A DNA stretch of 64,000 nucleotides. It comes from CAYQXJ01 sp964421565 (lineage in GTDB: Bacteria; Planctomycetota; Brocadiia; SM23-32). The stretch lies in the NCBI GenBank assembly GCA_964421565.1, contig CAYQXJ010000008.1:93958-157957 (forward strand), read 5' to 3'. A program made the translations under genes and the position numbers. The notes beneath the pieces were generated by a model, which saw only the letters and a list, made by a program, of their open reading frames with translations, was not told the origin of the DNA and did not search any database. Shown here piece by piece: positions 42,417 to 51,248 of the stretch (position 1 is its first letter; every line of letters starts with the position of its first letter).

Positions 42417-42902
42417 ATGGCGGATAGGCTAATCATCGATCTGGAGGCATGTCGCGAGTGCGAGGAGTGCACGGCACAGTGCGCCTATCCCTACCACGAT
42501 CCAAACGAGGGCGTAGCCCGGCTGCGCGAGGTAGCCGCACAGGAGCTGCTGTGTCGGCGCTGCACGCTCCGTTGCTGCATTGAGGCCTGTGCGAACGATG
42601 CATTGGACGAAGACGCGGACGGACGGCTTGTGCGCCATAACCTGCGCTGCACGGGGTGCCTCTCCTGCAGCGTGGCGTGCCCGTTCGGGGTGCTGACCCC
42701 GGCCGCTGTGCAGTTTCGCGACAGCATGTGCGATTACTGCGCCGGGCGGGCGAGCGGGCTCCCGATCTGTGGCGAGACGTGCCCGGAGCATGCGATCTCC
42801 CGTGGCGAGGCCCCCGACGAACCGAACGTGCACGTGCTGGGGGAGCACCTGGCCGTGCGCGCCGCCGCCTGGCAGAAAACGGAGCCTGCGAGGACGAGAT
42901 GA
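42417..42902 (+). CDS. Polyferredoxin-type 4Fe-4S electron-transfer protein (HycB/CooF-like)
   Basis: Cytoplasmic 161-residue protein with about four 4Fe-4S binding sets: CRECEECTAQC, CRRCTLRCCIEAC, CTGCLSCSVAC, and CDYCAGR...CGETCP. The layout resembles HycB, HyfA or CooF, small proteins that carry electrons to group 4 hydrogenases. ATG 42417 follows GGAGAGGAG. It lies between the diaphorase pair and the membrane arm and overlaps the next start by four bases, so it is a good candidate for the wire between them. Confidence 0.87.
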   Translation: MADRLIIDLEACRECEECTAQCAYPYHDPNEGVARLREVAAQELLCRRCTLRCCIEACANDALDEDADGRLVRHNLRCTGCLSCSVACPFGVLTPAAVQFRDSMCDYCAGRASGLPICGETCPEHAISRGEAPDEPNVHVLGEHLAVRAAAWQKTEPARTR

Positions 42903-43840
42903 ACACCACCATTGCCAGCGGCTTGTTCCGTTTACTGGTCTTCCCGGGTTTGTTGTTCACGGGCGTGCTCGGCCTGTTGGTGAGCTGGGTGGACCGCAAA
43001 GTGACGGCGCGCATCCAGTATCGCGTGGGCCCGCCGTTGCTGCAGCCTTTTTACGATGTCGTGAAACTGATGGGCAAGGAGACGGTGGTCCCGGCGGGGG
43101 GCAGCCGGCTGGCTTTCCTCGGGGCGCCGCTGTTCGGTCTGGCAGGCGTCACACTGGCGGCGACCCTCGTGGGCACGGCAGCCGTCAACCCGCAGAGTGG
43201 CTTCACGGGGGATATCATCGTGCTGATGTACCTGCTCGTGATGCCGTCTCTGGCCGTCATCATGGGGGGCGTGGCGAGCCGCAACCCCCTGGCGTCCGTC
43301 GGCGCCAGCCGCGAGATGAAACTTGTGCTCAGCTACGAGCTACCCCTCATCCTGGCGGTTATGGTGCCTATCATCCAGAGCGGCGGCACGCTTTCACTCG
43401 CCGGCCTGCTGGCCCACCAGGCCTCTGGGGGAGCGTTTGCGTGGAGCCCTTCCGGCCTGCTGGCCCTGCTGGTCGCCATCCCATGCCTGCAGGCGAAGCT
43501 CGCCCTTGTGCCGTTCGACCAGGCCGAGGCCGAGACTGAGATCATGGGCGGTGCGCTGATCGAGTATTCAGGCGCGCCCCTGGCCATCTTTAAGCTGACG
43601 AAGGCGATGATGCTGCTGGTGATGCCCGTCTTCGTGGTGGAGGTGTTCTGGGGTGGCTTCGGTTCCAGCGTAGGTTCGGTGGCGCTTGGCGTGGGCAAGT
43701 ATCTGGTGCTTGTGGTGGTCGCAATCCTGCTGCGTAACACGAACCCGCGCGTGCGCATAGACCATGCGATGAGGTTCTTCTGGGGGCCGGTGACGCTGCT
43801 GGCGATCGCCGCCGTCATTCTCGCACTGCTGGGAGTGTGA
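42899..43840 (+). CDS. mbhM: Group 4 hydrogenase membrane subunit, NuoH/EchB/MbhM-like
   Basis: Membrane anchor of the hydrogenase module, 313 residues with about eight helices. NuoH-family motifs are SWVDRKVTARIQYRVGPPLLQPFYDVVKL near the start (residues about 28-56) and PFDQAEAETEIMGGALIEYSG in the loop after helix 6 (about 205-225), the acidic loops that couple redox change to ion transfer. ATG 42899 overlaps the polyferredoxin stop. The long frame upstream (from 42656) is a shadow. The next gene starts 2 bases after its stop. Confidence 0.93.
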   Translation: MNTTIASGLFRLLVFPGLLFTGVLGLLVSWVDRKVTARIQYRVGPPLLQPFYDVVKLMGKETVVPAGGSRLAFLGAPLFGLAGVTLAATLVGTAAVNPQSGFTGDIIVLMYLLVMPSLAVIMGGVASRNPLASVGASREMKLVLSYELPLILAVMVPIIQSGGTLSLAGLLAHQASGGAFAWSPSGLLALLVAIPCLQAKLALVPFDQAEAETEIMGGALIEYSGAPLAIFKLTKAMMLLVMPVFVVEVFWGGFGSSVGSVALGVGKYLVLVVVAILLRNTNPRVRIDHAMRFFWGPVTLLAIAAVILALLGV

Positions 43841-43841
43841 C

Positions 43842-44279
43842 ATGGGGCTTGCACTGAAAGCGCTGGCGAAATCCCCGTGGGTCTTCCACGTCAGCGCCGG
43901 CTCGTGCAACAACTGCGATATTGAAATCCTGGACTGCCTATGCCCGCGCTTCGACATCGAGCGGTTCGGCGCAGTGCTGGTCGGCAGTGTGCGGCATGCT
44001 GACGCGTTGCTGGTGACCGGGGCGATGAACCGCAAGTCAGCCGCGCGCGTGCGCCGGCTGTACGAGCAGGCGGCCAAGCCATGCCTCGTGGTGGCCGTGG
44101 GCACGTGCGCGTGCGGCCAGGGCATGTTCGCCGACAGCTACGCCACGACGGTGCCGCTCGACGAAGTGCTGCCCGGCGCAGTCGCCGCATACGTGCCCGG
44201 ATGCCCGCCCAAACCGGAAGCGATCATCATGGGAGTGGTGAAGGCGCTCAAGACACTGGAAGGCCCGGCCGATGAGTGA
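43842..44279 (+). CDS. mbhJ: Group 4 hydrogenase small subunit, NuoB/EchC/MbhJ-like
   Basis: Small hydrogenase subunit of 145 residues carrying a single proximal 4Fe-4S cluster. Ligand motifs are AGSCNNCDIEILD (Cys pair), GTCACGQGMF and VPGCPPKPEAI. The short length and lack of a second cluster domain are typical of group 4 (Ech, Mbh, Hyc) small subunits and differ from the sensor small subunit at 33122. It overlaps the NuoC-like gene by eight bases. Confidence 0.93.
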   Translation: MGLALKALAKSPWVFHVSAGSCNNCDIEILDCLCPRFDIERFGAVLVGSVRHADALLVTGAMNRKSAARVRRLYEQAAKPCLVVAVGTCACGQGMFADSYATTVPLDEVLPGAVAAYVPGCPPKPEAIIMGVVKALKTLEGPADE

Positions 44280-44733
44280 AGAGCTGATCAATGAGATAAG
44301 CAGCCGTCTCGGCGATGCGATCACCGGGGTGTTTCCGCGCTCGCCGCGTCGGCTCTACCTGGAGGTCAAGCGGCATCGGCTGCGCGAGGCAGCCACCGTG
44401 CTGTTTCGCGAGATGGGCGCGCGCTACGCCATAGCCTCGGCCACTCAACTGGAGGACGGCTTCGAGGTGTTACACCACTTCGCGTTCGACGCGCAACACA
44501 TTGTGGTCAGCCTGCGGGTGAAGGCGGACGGGCAGAAGCCGGAGCTCGACTCCCTGGCTCCCGTGATCAAAGGGGCGGGTTTCATCGAACGGGAGATGCA
44601 CGACCTGCTGGGCATTGACTTCCGCGGTCACCCGGGGTTGAAGCGGTTGATCCTGAGCGATGACTGGCCGGAAGGCGTTTACCCCCTGCGCCGGGGCAAG
44701 CCGTGGGAAGGCAAGGTGAGGAAGCCAATATGA
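44272..44733 (+). CDS. mbhK: NuoC/EchD/MbhK-like hydrogenase subunit
   Basis: Accessory peripheral subunit of 153 residues that packs against the large subunit. The C-terminal motif FIEREMHDLLGIDFRGHPGL is the complex I 30-kDa (NuoC) signature; the later YPLRRGKPWEG is also typical. It overlaps genes on both sides (8 bases upstream, 4 bases downstream), as expected for fixed stoichiometry. Confidence 0.92.
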   Translation: MSEELINEISSRLGDAITGVFPRSPRRLYLEVKRHRLREAATVLFREMGARYAIASATQLEDGFEVLHHFAFDAQHIVVSLRVKADGQKPELDSLAPVIKGAGFIEREMHDLLGIDFRGHPGLKRLILSDDWPEGVYPLRRGKPWEGKVRKPI

Positions 44734-45911
44734 GATCCACAGTGCCACTCGGGCCATTCCATCCCCTGCAGGAGGAGCCGGAGCTGTTCCGCCTGCACGT
44801 CGACGGCGAGACCGTCGTGGGACTCGACGTGGAGATTGGTTACAACCATCGCGGCATCGAGAAGGTGTGCGAGGGGAAGACGTTCGACCAGGTGCCGTTC
44901 GTGGTGGAGCGCATTTGCGGCATCTGCTCCACCTCTCACCCCATCGCTTACGTGCAGGCGGTAGAGGACATTGCGGGTGTTGAGGTGCCGGAGCGTGCCC
45001 TGTACATCCGAACGATCATCGCTGAACTGGAGCGCATACACAGCCACCTGCTGTGGGTGGGACTGGCCGGGCACTTTCTGGGCTACAACACGGTATTCAT
45101 GTGGGCGTGGAAGTACCGCGAGCCCGTGCTCGACATCTGCGAGGAACTGACGGGCAACCGCAACAACTACGCCATGCTGAAGGTAGGGGGCGTGCGGCGC
45201 GACCTCGACGAGTTGCGCTTCCCCGACGTGCTGGCCCGCCTGGATGCGCTGGAGCCGAAACTCCGGATGCTGGTGGGGGCAGTGACCGACGACCCTGTGC
45301 TTCACGCCAGGCTGAAAGGGGTCGGCGTGCTCACGCCTGAAGCAGCGCACGATTGGGGCGCCCTGGGGCCGACTGTTCGGGCCTCGGGCCTTCCGCTGGA
45401 CGTGCGCCGCGACGACCCCTACGGCGCCTATGATCGCATCGATTGGCAGGTGATCACGGCAGACTCATGCGATGTCTACGGGCGGGCAGTGGTCCGCCTG
45501 CTGGAGACGGCGCAAGCGGTCAAGATCATCCGTCAGTGCCTGGAGCAGATGCCGCCCGGTGAGATCGACGCCAACATCACCGACGTGCCCCCCGGCGAGG
45601 GCATAGGCCACGCGGAGGCGCCCCGGGGGGAGACCTTCCACTACGTGCGCTCCGACGGCACCAACCGGCCCGTGCGGCACAAGGCCCGCGCCCCCACGTA
45701 TATGAACCTGCCCACGTGCCATGACACGGTGGTGGGCGAGTCGGTCAGCGACGCCACCATCATCCTGGCCTCGGTGGACCCATGCTATAGCTGCACCGAG
45801 CGCATGGGCGTTTACGACGCAAACGACGGCCGGCGACTGCTGGACGGCAAGGAGTTGATACGACTCTCCCGGCAGAAGACAGAGCGACTGCGCAAGGAGA
45901 TGGGCGCATGA
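44730..45911 (+). CDS. mbhL: Group 4 [NiFe] hydrogenase catalytic large subunit (MbhL/EchE/HycE-like)
   Basis: Catalytic subunit of 393 residues from ATG 44730. Both nickel motifs are intact: VERICGICSTSHP (Cys63, Cys66) and DPCYSCTERM (Cys352, Cys355). This marks a real hydrogenase rather than complex I NuoD or Mbx, where they are lost. Other family marks are EIGYNHRGIEK and ERIHSHLLWVG. After Arg358 comes a 35-residue extension opening with Met, very like HycE, which the HycI protease cuts between Arg and Met. A HycI-type gene lies at 56734-57234. The ATGA overlap with the antiporter subunit gene ties catalysis to the ion-pumping part. Confidence 0.93.
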   Translation: MRSTVPLGPFHPLQEEPELFRLHVDGETVVGLDVEIGYNHRGIEKVCEGKTFDQVPFVVERICGICSTSHPIAYVQAVEDIAGVEVPERALYIRTIIAELERIHSHLLWVGLAGHFLGYNTVFMWAWKYREPVLDICEELTGNRNNYAMLKVGGVRRDLDELRFPDVLARLDALEPKLRMLVGAVTDDPVLHARLKGVGVLTPEAAHDWGALGPTVRASGLPLDVRRDDPYGAYDRIDWQVITADSCDVYGRAVVRLLETAQAVKIIRQCLEQMPPGEIDANITDVPPGEGIGHAEAPRGETFHYVRSDGTNRPVRHKARAPTYMNLPTCHDTVVGESVSDATIILASVDPCYSCTERMGVYDANDGRRLLDGKELIRLSRQKTERLRKEMGA

Positions 45912-47746
45912 GCGTGCAGACGGCGCTTCTGATGGCGATTGCGTTGCCGCTGGCGGCGGGGGCGCTGGTGTTGATGGTGCCGCGTGGGTTCGCCCGGCTG
46001 GCGCAGGCGCTCGCGCTTGTGGTCACGGCCCTGGTCGCATGGGCGGCGCTTGCCCTCTACCGCATGCAGCCTTTCACGTGGAGCCCGCAGGGCGTCTCGG
46101 AGCCCTTCTTCGGCCTTGATCCCCTCGCCGCGCTCATACTGCTCGGCTGCGCGTTCTTCTGCGTGGTCGTGCTGCTGTATTCGTGTGGCTTCCTGGATCA
46201 TGGCGCCCTCAGCCCCGGCGCCTACTACGCGAGCTTCCTCTGGGTGGTGGGCACAGCCTGCGGAACGGCCCTTGCCCGCAACATGGTCGTGCTGCTCGTG
46301 TTCTGGGGACTGATGGCGGTGCCGTTCTTCCTGCTGGTGAACATGGGATCGGAAGGTTCGGACGCGGCGGCTAAGAAGACTCTGATCGTGCTGGGCGGCA
46401 CGGACTGCCTGCTGATGCTGGGGGTGGCGGCAGTGTACGCGACGAGCGGCAGCCTGGACCTAATGCAGCCCTCGATGCCCGTTGTTGGGGCCGGGGCGCT
46501 CGCCTGCCTCTGCTTCGCCTCGGCGGCATTCGCCAAAGCCGGGGCGATCCCGTTCCACTCCTGGGTGCCGGACGCGGCGCAGACGGCGCCCGTGCCGGCA
46601 GTCGCGCTGCTGCCTGCCTCCCTGGACAAGCTGCTCGGCATCTACCTGTTCGCGCGGCTCTCGCTGGGCCTGTTCGAGATCAATCTCGGAATGCGAAGCC
46701 TGTTCGTACTGATAGGGGCGGCCACGGTGATCGGCGGCGTGATGGCGGCGCTGGTCCAGCACAACTTGCGGCGTCTTCTCGGGTTCCACGCGGTCAGCCA
46801 GGTCGGCTACATGGTGCTGGGCATCGCCACGGGCACCAGCATCGGCGTGATCGGTGGGCTCTTCCACATGGTGAACAACGCCATATACAAGTCCTGCCTC
46901 TTCCTCACGGCGGGCTCTGCGGAGCGGTACAGCGGCAGCGGCGATATGGACGAAATGGGCGGCCTGGCGCGCTATATGCCGGTCACCTTCGCGGCGGCCC
47001 TGATCGCGGCGCTCTCGATCTCCGGCATACCGCCCTTGAACGGCTTTGCGTCGAAGTGGATGGTCTACCGGGGCATTGTGGAGATGGGGCGCGCGGGCTC
47101 GGGCCTGTGGGCAGTGGCGCTGGTGGCCGCCATGTTCGGCAGCGCGCTAACGCTGGCCAGCTTTGTCAAGGTGCTGCACTCAGTCTTCCTCGGGCAACCC
47201 ACCCGGCAGGTGGAGGATGGCGGGCCCACGCCGAACGCACTGATGGGCGTTCCAATGGTTGCCCTGGCGGCGCTCTGCCTGGTGTTCGGCATCTTTGCCT
47301 ACTCCGTGCCCGTGCGCGGGCTGCTGTTGCCGGCGCTGCCTGCGCTCTACCAGGTCGACTTTGCCCAGGCGGCGTGGCAGCCCGGCATAGCGACGGTGCT
47401 GCTCTGCGCGGCGCTGCTGTTCGGGGTGCTGATCTATGCCGTCGGCCGCGGCGCCGGAGTGCGTGAGGACGAGGCATACGTCGGCGGGGAAAGCGCTGCC
47501 CCGAGCGGCTCTTACCATTTCAGCGGCATTGAGTTCTATCGCACGATCAGCGCCCTGCCGACTCTGGAGCGCCTCTACCTGCATGCCGAGCAGGGATGGT
47601 ACGACCTGTATGAGCTGGGCGGCCGGTTCGTGGGCTGGATCGGCCTTCCCTTGCGCAGGCTTCACTCCGGACTGCTGCTGACCTACGTGGCCTGGTGTGC
47701 GTTGGGGCTTACCGTGCTGTTGTGGTTTTTCCTGCAGATGGGATAG
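45908..47746 (+). CDS. Antiporter-like subunit, MrpA N-terminal/NuoL/MbhH type
   Basis: Large membrane subunit of 612 residues with about 14 helices plus a C-terminal extension, homologous to Mrp antiporter and complex I pump subunits. Conserved parts are FAKAGAIPFHSWVPDAA (Lys of the central channel), LLGFHAVSQVGYMVLG and NNAIYKSCLFLTAG. At the helix-5 site where NuoL and MrpA have Glu (FWE), this protein reads LVFWGLMAVPF, with Gly instead. It stands first in an Mrp-ordered series and takes the place of the N-terminal part of MrpA. It overlaps mbhL by four bases. Confidence 0.88.
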   Translation: MSVQTALLMAIALPLAAGALVLMVPRGFARLAQALALVVTALVAWAALALYRMQPFTWSPQGVSEPFFGLDPLAALILLGCAFFCVVVLLYSCGFLDHGALSPGAYYASFLWVVGTACGTALARNMVVLLVFWGLMAVPFFLLVNMGSEGSDAAAKKTLIVLGGTDCLLMLGVAAVYATSGSLDLMQPSMPVVGAGALACLCFASAAFAKAGAIPFHSWVPDAAQTAPVPAVALLPASLDKLLGIYLFARLSLGLFEINLGMRSLFVLIGAATVIGGVMAALVQHNLRRLLGFHAVSQVGYMVLGIATGTSIGVIGGLFHMVNNAIYKSCLFLTAGSAERYSGSGDMDEMGGLARYMPVTFAAALIAALSISGIPPLNGFASKWMVYRGIVEMGRAGSGLWAVALVAAMFGSALTLASFVKVLHSVFLGQPTRQVEDGGPTPNALMGVPMVALAALCLVFGIFAYSVPVRGLLLPALPALYQVDFAQAAWQPGIATVLLCAALLFGVLIYAVGRGAGVREDEAYVGGESAAPSGSYHFSGIEFYRTISALPTLERLYLHAEQGWYDLYELGGRFVGWIGLPLRRLHSGLLLTYVAWCALGLTVLLWFFLQMG

Positions 47747-47772
47747 CGAACCGATGCGAAGCGAGGATGGCC

Positions 47773-48330
47773 ATGGATAGCCTTGTGGTACTGCTGCTGG
47801 TGTTCATGATCATAGCGGCGATAGCGGCCATCTGGACCAGCGACCTGCTGTCGGCCGTCATAGCGGTCGGCGCAGTCGGGTTCGGCAGCAGCGTCGTGTT
47901 TCTGCTGCTGAGCGCGCCCGACGTGGCGCTGACCCAGATCGTGGTGGAGGTGCCGACGCTGATCATCTTGATCCGGGCCACCGTGGGCCGCGACGTGCGC
48001 ACGGTTTCCGGCGGGCGAGACATCATGGGTGTGGCCGTTGCCGGGGCGCTTGTGCTGGTGCTCATCGTGTTCACGGTCGGCGCCGTCGGCGCGCTGCCGC
48101 CTTTCGGCAGCCCGGCCGTCGCCCGAATAAGCGATGCTCCGGCGGCCGGCTACCTGGCACAGGGGCTCGAACGCACGGGCGCGGGCAACATCGTTACGGC
48201 AGTGCTGCTCGATTTCCGCGCATTCGACACGCTGGGCGAGGCGACCGTCCTGTTTGCGGCCATCCTTGGCGCGTTGGCACTGTTGCGAGGCCGCAGCATG
48301 ACCACCAAATCCGGCCTGGAAGCGGAGTGA
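47773..48330 (+). CDS. MrpA C-terminal part: fused MbhD (DUF4040) and MbhE domains
   Basis: Membrane protein of 185 residues with six helices. The N-terminal half is the MbhD/DUF4040 type (FGSSVVFLLLSAPDVALTQIVVE); the C-terminal half carries NIVTAVLLDFRAFDTLGEATV, the MbhE/MrpA C-terminal signature. In ordinary MrpA these are joined to the NuoL-like part, so here MrpA is split into two genes. ATG 47773 lies six bases after CGAGG; ATG 47767 abuts it and is less likely. Confidence 0.87.
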   Translation: MDSLVVLLLVFMIIAAIAAIWTSDLLSAVIAVGAVGFGSSVVFLLLSAPDVALTQIVVEVPTLIILIRATVGRDVRTVSGGRDIMGVAVAGALVLVLIVFTVGAVGALPPFGSPAVARISDAPAAGYLAQGLERTGAGNIVTAVLLDFRAFDTLGEATVLFAAILGALALLRGRSMTTKSGLEAE

Positions 48331-48332
48331 CA

Positions 48333-48809
48333 ATGGAACGCAAGAGCCTGGTGGTCCGAACGGTGGCCCGGTGGGTGGTGGCGTTCATCTTCCTGTACGG
48401 CCTCTACATCATCGCCTTCGGTCACTTGACGCCCGGGGGCGGCTTCCCGGGCGGGGTGATCCTGGCGTGCGCCTTCATTCTGGAGGTGCTGGCATGGGGC
48501 AAGGAGAGTGCGCTAGCGGCGTTCCCATTCAGGGCCGCCAAACGCTTCGACAGCGGGGCGGCGTTTGCCTTCCTGCTGCTGGCATTGCTCGGCCTGCTGC
48601 TGGGGGGCGCCTTCTTCGCCAACTTCATCCAGAAGGCGCGCCCTGGAGAGCCGATGGCCCTGTTCAACGCGGGCATCGTGCCGCTGGCGAACCTGGCGAT
48701 CGCGGCGAAGGTCTGCGCCTCGCTGTTCCTGGTGGTGCTGGTGCTCTCGGTGTTGCGCGTTGCGGCCGCCGGCACCGAACGTGACCTGGTAACGCAGGAG
48801 GAGGAATGA
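48333..48809 (+). CDS. mnhB: Mrp antiporter subunit B (MnhB)
   Basis: Membrane subunit of 158 residues with four helices and the MnhB signature FGHLTPGGGFPGGVILACAFI. ATG 48333 sits five bases after GGAG; the in-frame GTG at 48327 overlaps that site. Part of the Mrp set that exchanges Na+ (or another cation) for protons, here attached to the hydrogenase. Confidence 0.92.
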   Translation: MERKSLVVRTVARWVVAFIFLYGLYIIAFGHLTPGGGFPGGVILACAFILEVLAWGKESALAAFPFRAAKRFDSGAAFAFLLLALLGLLLGGAFFANFIQKARPGEPMALFNAGIVPLANLAIAAKVCASLFLVVLVLSVLRVAAAGTERDLVTQEEE

Positions 48810-48811
48810 CC

Positions 48812-49156
48812 ATGGTCTACGTGCTCTGCCTGCTGCTGCTCATGGTCGGCCTCTTCGGCGCACTGACGCAGAAGAACCTGATTAAGATCATCCTGTGCGT
48901 GGCTGTGATCGAGTACTCGGTAAACCTCTTCCTGATTCTCATCGGCTACCGCGCCGCAGGTGCGGCCCCGATTCGCGCGGAAGCCGTTGAGCCGGGCTTC
49001 GCGGCTGGCGCAGTGGATCCGCTGCCCCAGGCGATGGTGCTCACGGCCATCGTGATCGGCCTCGGGGTGCTGGCGCTGATGGTGTCCATAGCCCTGCGCC
49101 TGTATCACACGTATGGGACCTTCGACATCACCCGGATACGCGAACTGCGCGGTTAG
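48812..49156 (+). CDS. mnhC: Mrp antiporter subunit C (MnhC, NuoK-like)
   Basis: NuoK-like membrane subunit of 114 residues with three helices. Typical features are LIKIILCVAVIEYSVNLFLI (with the conserved membrane Glu) and DPLPQAMVLTAIVIGLGVLAL. ATG 48812 lies seven bases after AGGAGG; the ATG at 48806 is only one base from it and was not chosen. Confidence 0.92.
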   Translation: MVYVLCLLLLMVGLFGALTQKNLIKIILCVAVIEYSVNLFLILIGYRAAGAAPIRAEAVEPGFAAGAVDPLPQAMVLTAIVIGLGVLALMVSIALRLYHTYGTFDITRIRELRG

Positions 49157-49168
49157 GGGGGCCACACG

Positions 49169-50725
49169 ATGGAGCTTCTGCCGCTGTTAATAGCTGTGCC
49201 GTTGGGCATGGGATTCCTGCTGCCGCTTCTGCCGCGGCGCGCGGCGCGCATGGCGGACGTGCTGGCCTGCCTGACGGCGTTTTGCCTGGTGGCGCTCGCG
49301 ATCGCGCTCTCCGGCCGGTCGGCCGTCTACCACGTCGGCGGGTGGGCTCCGCCTCTCGGCATCAACCTGGTCCTGGACGGCCTGAGCTGGGCCATGCTGC
49401 TGATGGTTGCGGTGGTCAGCTTCGCGGGGACTCTGTTTTCCGCCCGCTACATGGATCGCTACACCGCGCGCAGCCGGTATTACGGGCTCTTTATGCTGAT
49501 GGTGGCCGGCATGAACGTGGCCGTGCTCACCGGTGACCTGTTCAACCTATACGTCTTCATCGAAGTCGCCGCCGTGGCATCCTACGCGCTGGTGGCCTTT
49601 GGCTGTCGTCGCCAGGAGTTGGAGGCCGCGTTCAAGTACGCCGTCCTCGGCTCCATCGCCAGCGCTTTCATTCTGCTCGGCATCGCCACGGCCTACTGCC
49701 TGTTCGGCACGCTCAACATGGCCCACCTCAGCGACAAGATCGCCGCAGCGGGCGCGGTGCCGCAGGGCGCGCTCTTCGCGCTGACGCTGTTCGTGGCGGG
49801 CTTCGCCCTGAAGGCCGCCCTCGTGCCCTTCCACGCGTGGCTGCCGGATGCCCATCCGTCGGCGCCGGCGCCCATTTCGGCGATGCTCTCCGGCGTGCTG
49901 ATCAAGGCGATCGGCGTCTACGCTCTGATCCGGGTGACCTTCACGGTGTTTGGGGTGACGACACAGATCGCCCAGGCGCTCATGCTGCTGGGCACGCTTT
50001 CGATGGTCGTCGGCGTATTGATGGCCATCGTGCAGTGGGACTTCAAGCGCCTGCTCGCCTATCACAGCGTATCGCAAATCGGTTACGTGGTGCTGGGCAT
50101 CGGCGTCGGTGGGGCGGTGCTGGCATCGGGTGGCAGCCCTATGGTGGCGGCGCTGGGATTCGCCGGCGGGCTGTTCCACCTGCTGAACCACGCCGTCTTC
50201 AAGTCGCTGTTGTTCCTAACGGCGGGAGCTGTGGAGTACAACACTGGCACGCGCGAGCTGAAGGAGATGGGCGGGCTGCGAGGCCCAATGCCGGTGACCG
50301 CCGGCGCGTCGTTGGTCGCCTCCATGTCGATTGCCGGTGTGCCACCGTTCAACGGTTTCTTCAGCAAGCTGCTCATCATCTTCGCCTGCGTACGGGCCGG
50401 CTACTACGGCTACGCCGGCTGGGCCACGCTGGTGAGCATCATCACGCTCGCCTCGTTCATGAAGGTTCAGAAGTACGCCTTCTTCGGCGACCTTCGCCGC
50501 AGGTGGCGCTCGTTGCGCGAGGTGCCCGTGCCCATGCGCGCCGCGATGATGCTGCTGGCCACGCTCTGCCTGGCGATGAGCGTGCTGATGCTGCCGCGCG
50601 CGCGCGAGGCCGTTCTGGCGAAGGCGGAGGCCGCCCTCACGGACCGGGCGGGCTACGTGGAGCGCGTGCTGGGTCGGTCGCACGTGGCCGACCTGTTGTC
50701 CGATACCCAGATGGCGGAGAGGTGA
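49169..50725 (+). CDS. mnhD: Mrp antiporter subunit D (MnhD)
   Basis: NuoN/NuoM-like pump subunit of 518 residues with about 14 helices. Unlike the 45908 subunit it keeps the helix-5 Glu (LYVFIEVAAVASYALVAFG), together with the channel Lys in FALKAALVPFHAWLPDAHP and LLAYHSVSQIGYVVLGIG. It is therefore the better candidate for the active cation/proton path. Start ATG 49169 is 12 bases after the mnhC stop, with AGGGGGG upstream. Confidence 0.93.
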   Translation: MELLPLLIAVPLGMGFLLPLLPRRAARMADVLACLTAFCLVALAIALSGRSAVYHVGGWAPPLGINLVLDGLSWAMLLMVAVVSFAGTLFSARYMDRYTARSRYYGLFMLMVAGMNVAVLTGDLFNLYVFIEVAAVASYALVAFGCRRQELEAAFKYAVLGSIASAFILLGIATAYCLFGTLNMAHLSDKIAAAGAVPQGALFALTLFVAGFALKAALVPFHAWLPDAHPSAPAPISAMLSGVLIKAIGVYALIRVTFTVFGVTTQIAQALMLLGTLSMVVGVLMAIVQWDFKRLLAYHSVSQIGYVVLGIGVGGAVLASGGSPMVAALGFAGGLFHLLNHAVFKSLLFLTAGAVEYNTGTRELKEMGGLRGPMPVTAGASLVASMSIAGVPPFNGFFSKLLIIFACVRAGYYGYAGWATLVSIITLASFMKVQKYAFFGDLRRRWRSLREVPVPMRAAMMLLATLCLAMSVLMLPRAREAVLAKAEAALTDRAGYVERVLGRSHVADLLSDTQMAER

Positions 50726-50728
50726 GCC

Positions 50729-51235
50729 ATGCGCAGGGCGGTCATCTTCATCGTTGCGTTCATCACATGGTGTCTGCTGGCCTGGCCCTATAGCGCAGCG
50801 ACGGGGCTCGACAGCCAGAGTCTGCTGGTCGGCGCTGGGGCGGCCCTGCTGGTGGCACTGCTGTTCGGCCGCGCGCTTACCCGCGAGCCCGCCCGCATGC
50901 TCAACCCCGTTCGCTGGTTCTGGTTCCTGTGCTACGTGCCGGTCTTCTGCTGGTACTGCATAAAGGCGAACCTGCAGGTGGCTTACCTGGTGCTGCATCC
51001 GGCGATGCCGATCCACCCGGGCATTGTGAAGGTGCACACGAAGCTGCGCAGCGAGGCGGCCATCGCCGCCCTCGCCAACTCCATCACCCTGACTCCCGGC
51101 ACGTTGACGGTCGACGCGCGTGAGGACGGGACACTGTTCGTGCACTGGCTTGACGTGAGGACCGCCGAGGAGGAGAAGGCCACCGAGCAGATCGTCGCCA
51201 GGTTCGAGGCGTTTCTGGCACGAGTATTCGAGTAG
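50729..51235 (+). CDS. mnhE: Mrp antiporter subunit E (MnhE)
   Basis: Membrane-anchored subunit of 168 residues. Two or three N-terminal helices are followed by the MnhE signature VKVHTKLRSEAAIAALANSI and TLTPGTLTVDAREDGTLFVHWL. It starts at ATG 50729, 3 bases after the mnhD stop, following GGAGAGGTG. Normal length and order for an mrp operon. Confidence 0.92.
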   Translation: MRRAVIFIVAFITWCLLAWPYSAATGLDSQSLLVGAGAALLVALLFGRALTREPARMLNPVRWFWFLCYVPVFCWYCIKANLQVAYLVLHPAMPIHPGIVKVHTKLRSEAAIAALANSITLTPGTLTVDAREDGTLFVHWLDVRTAEEEKATEQIVARFEAFLARVFE

Positions 51236-51248
51236 AGGGAGGAAAGCG

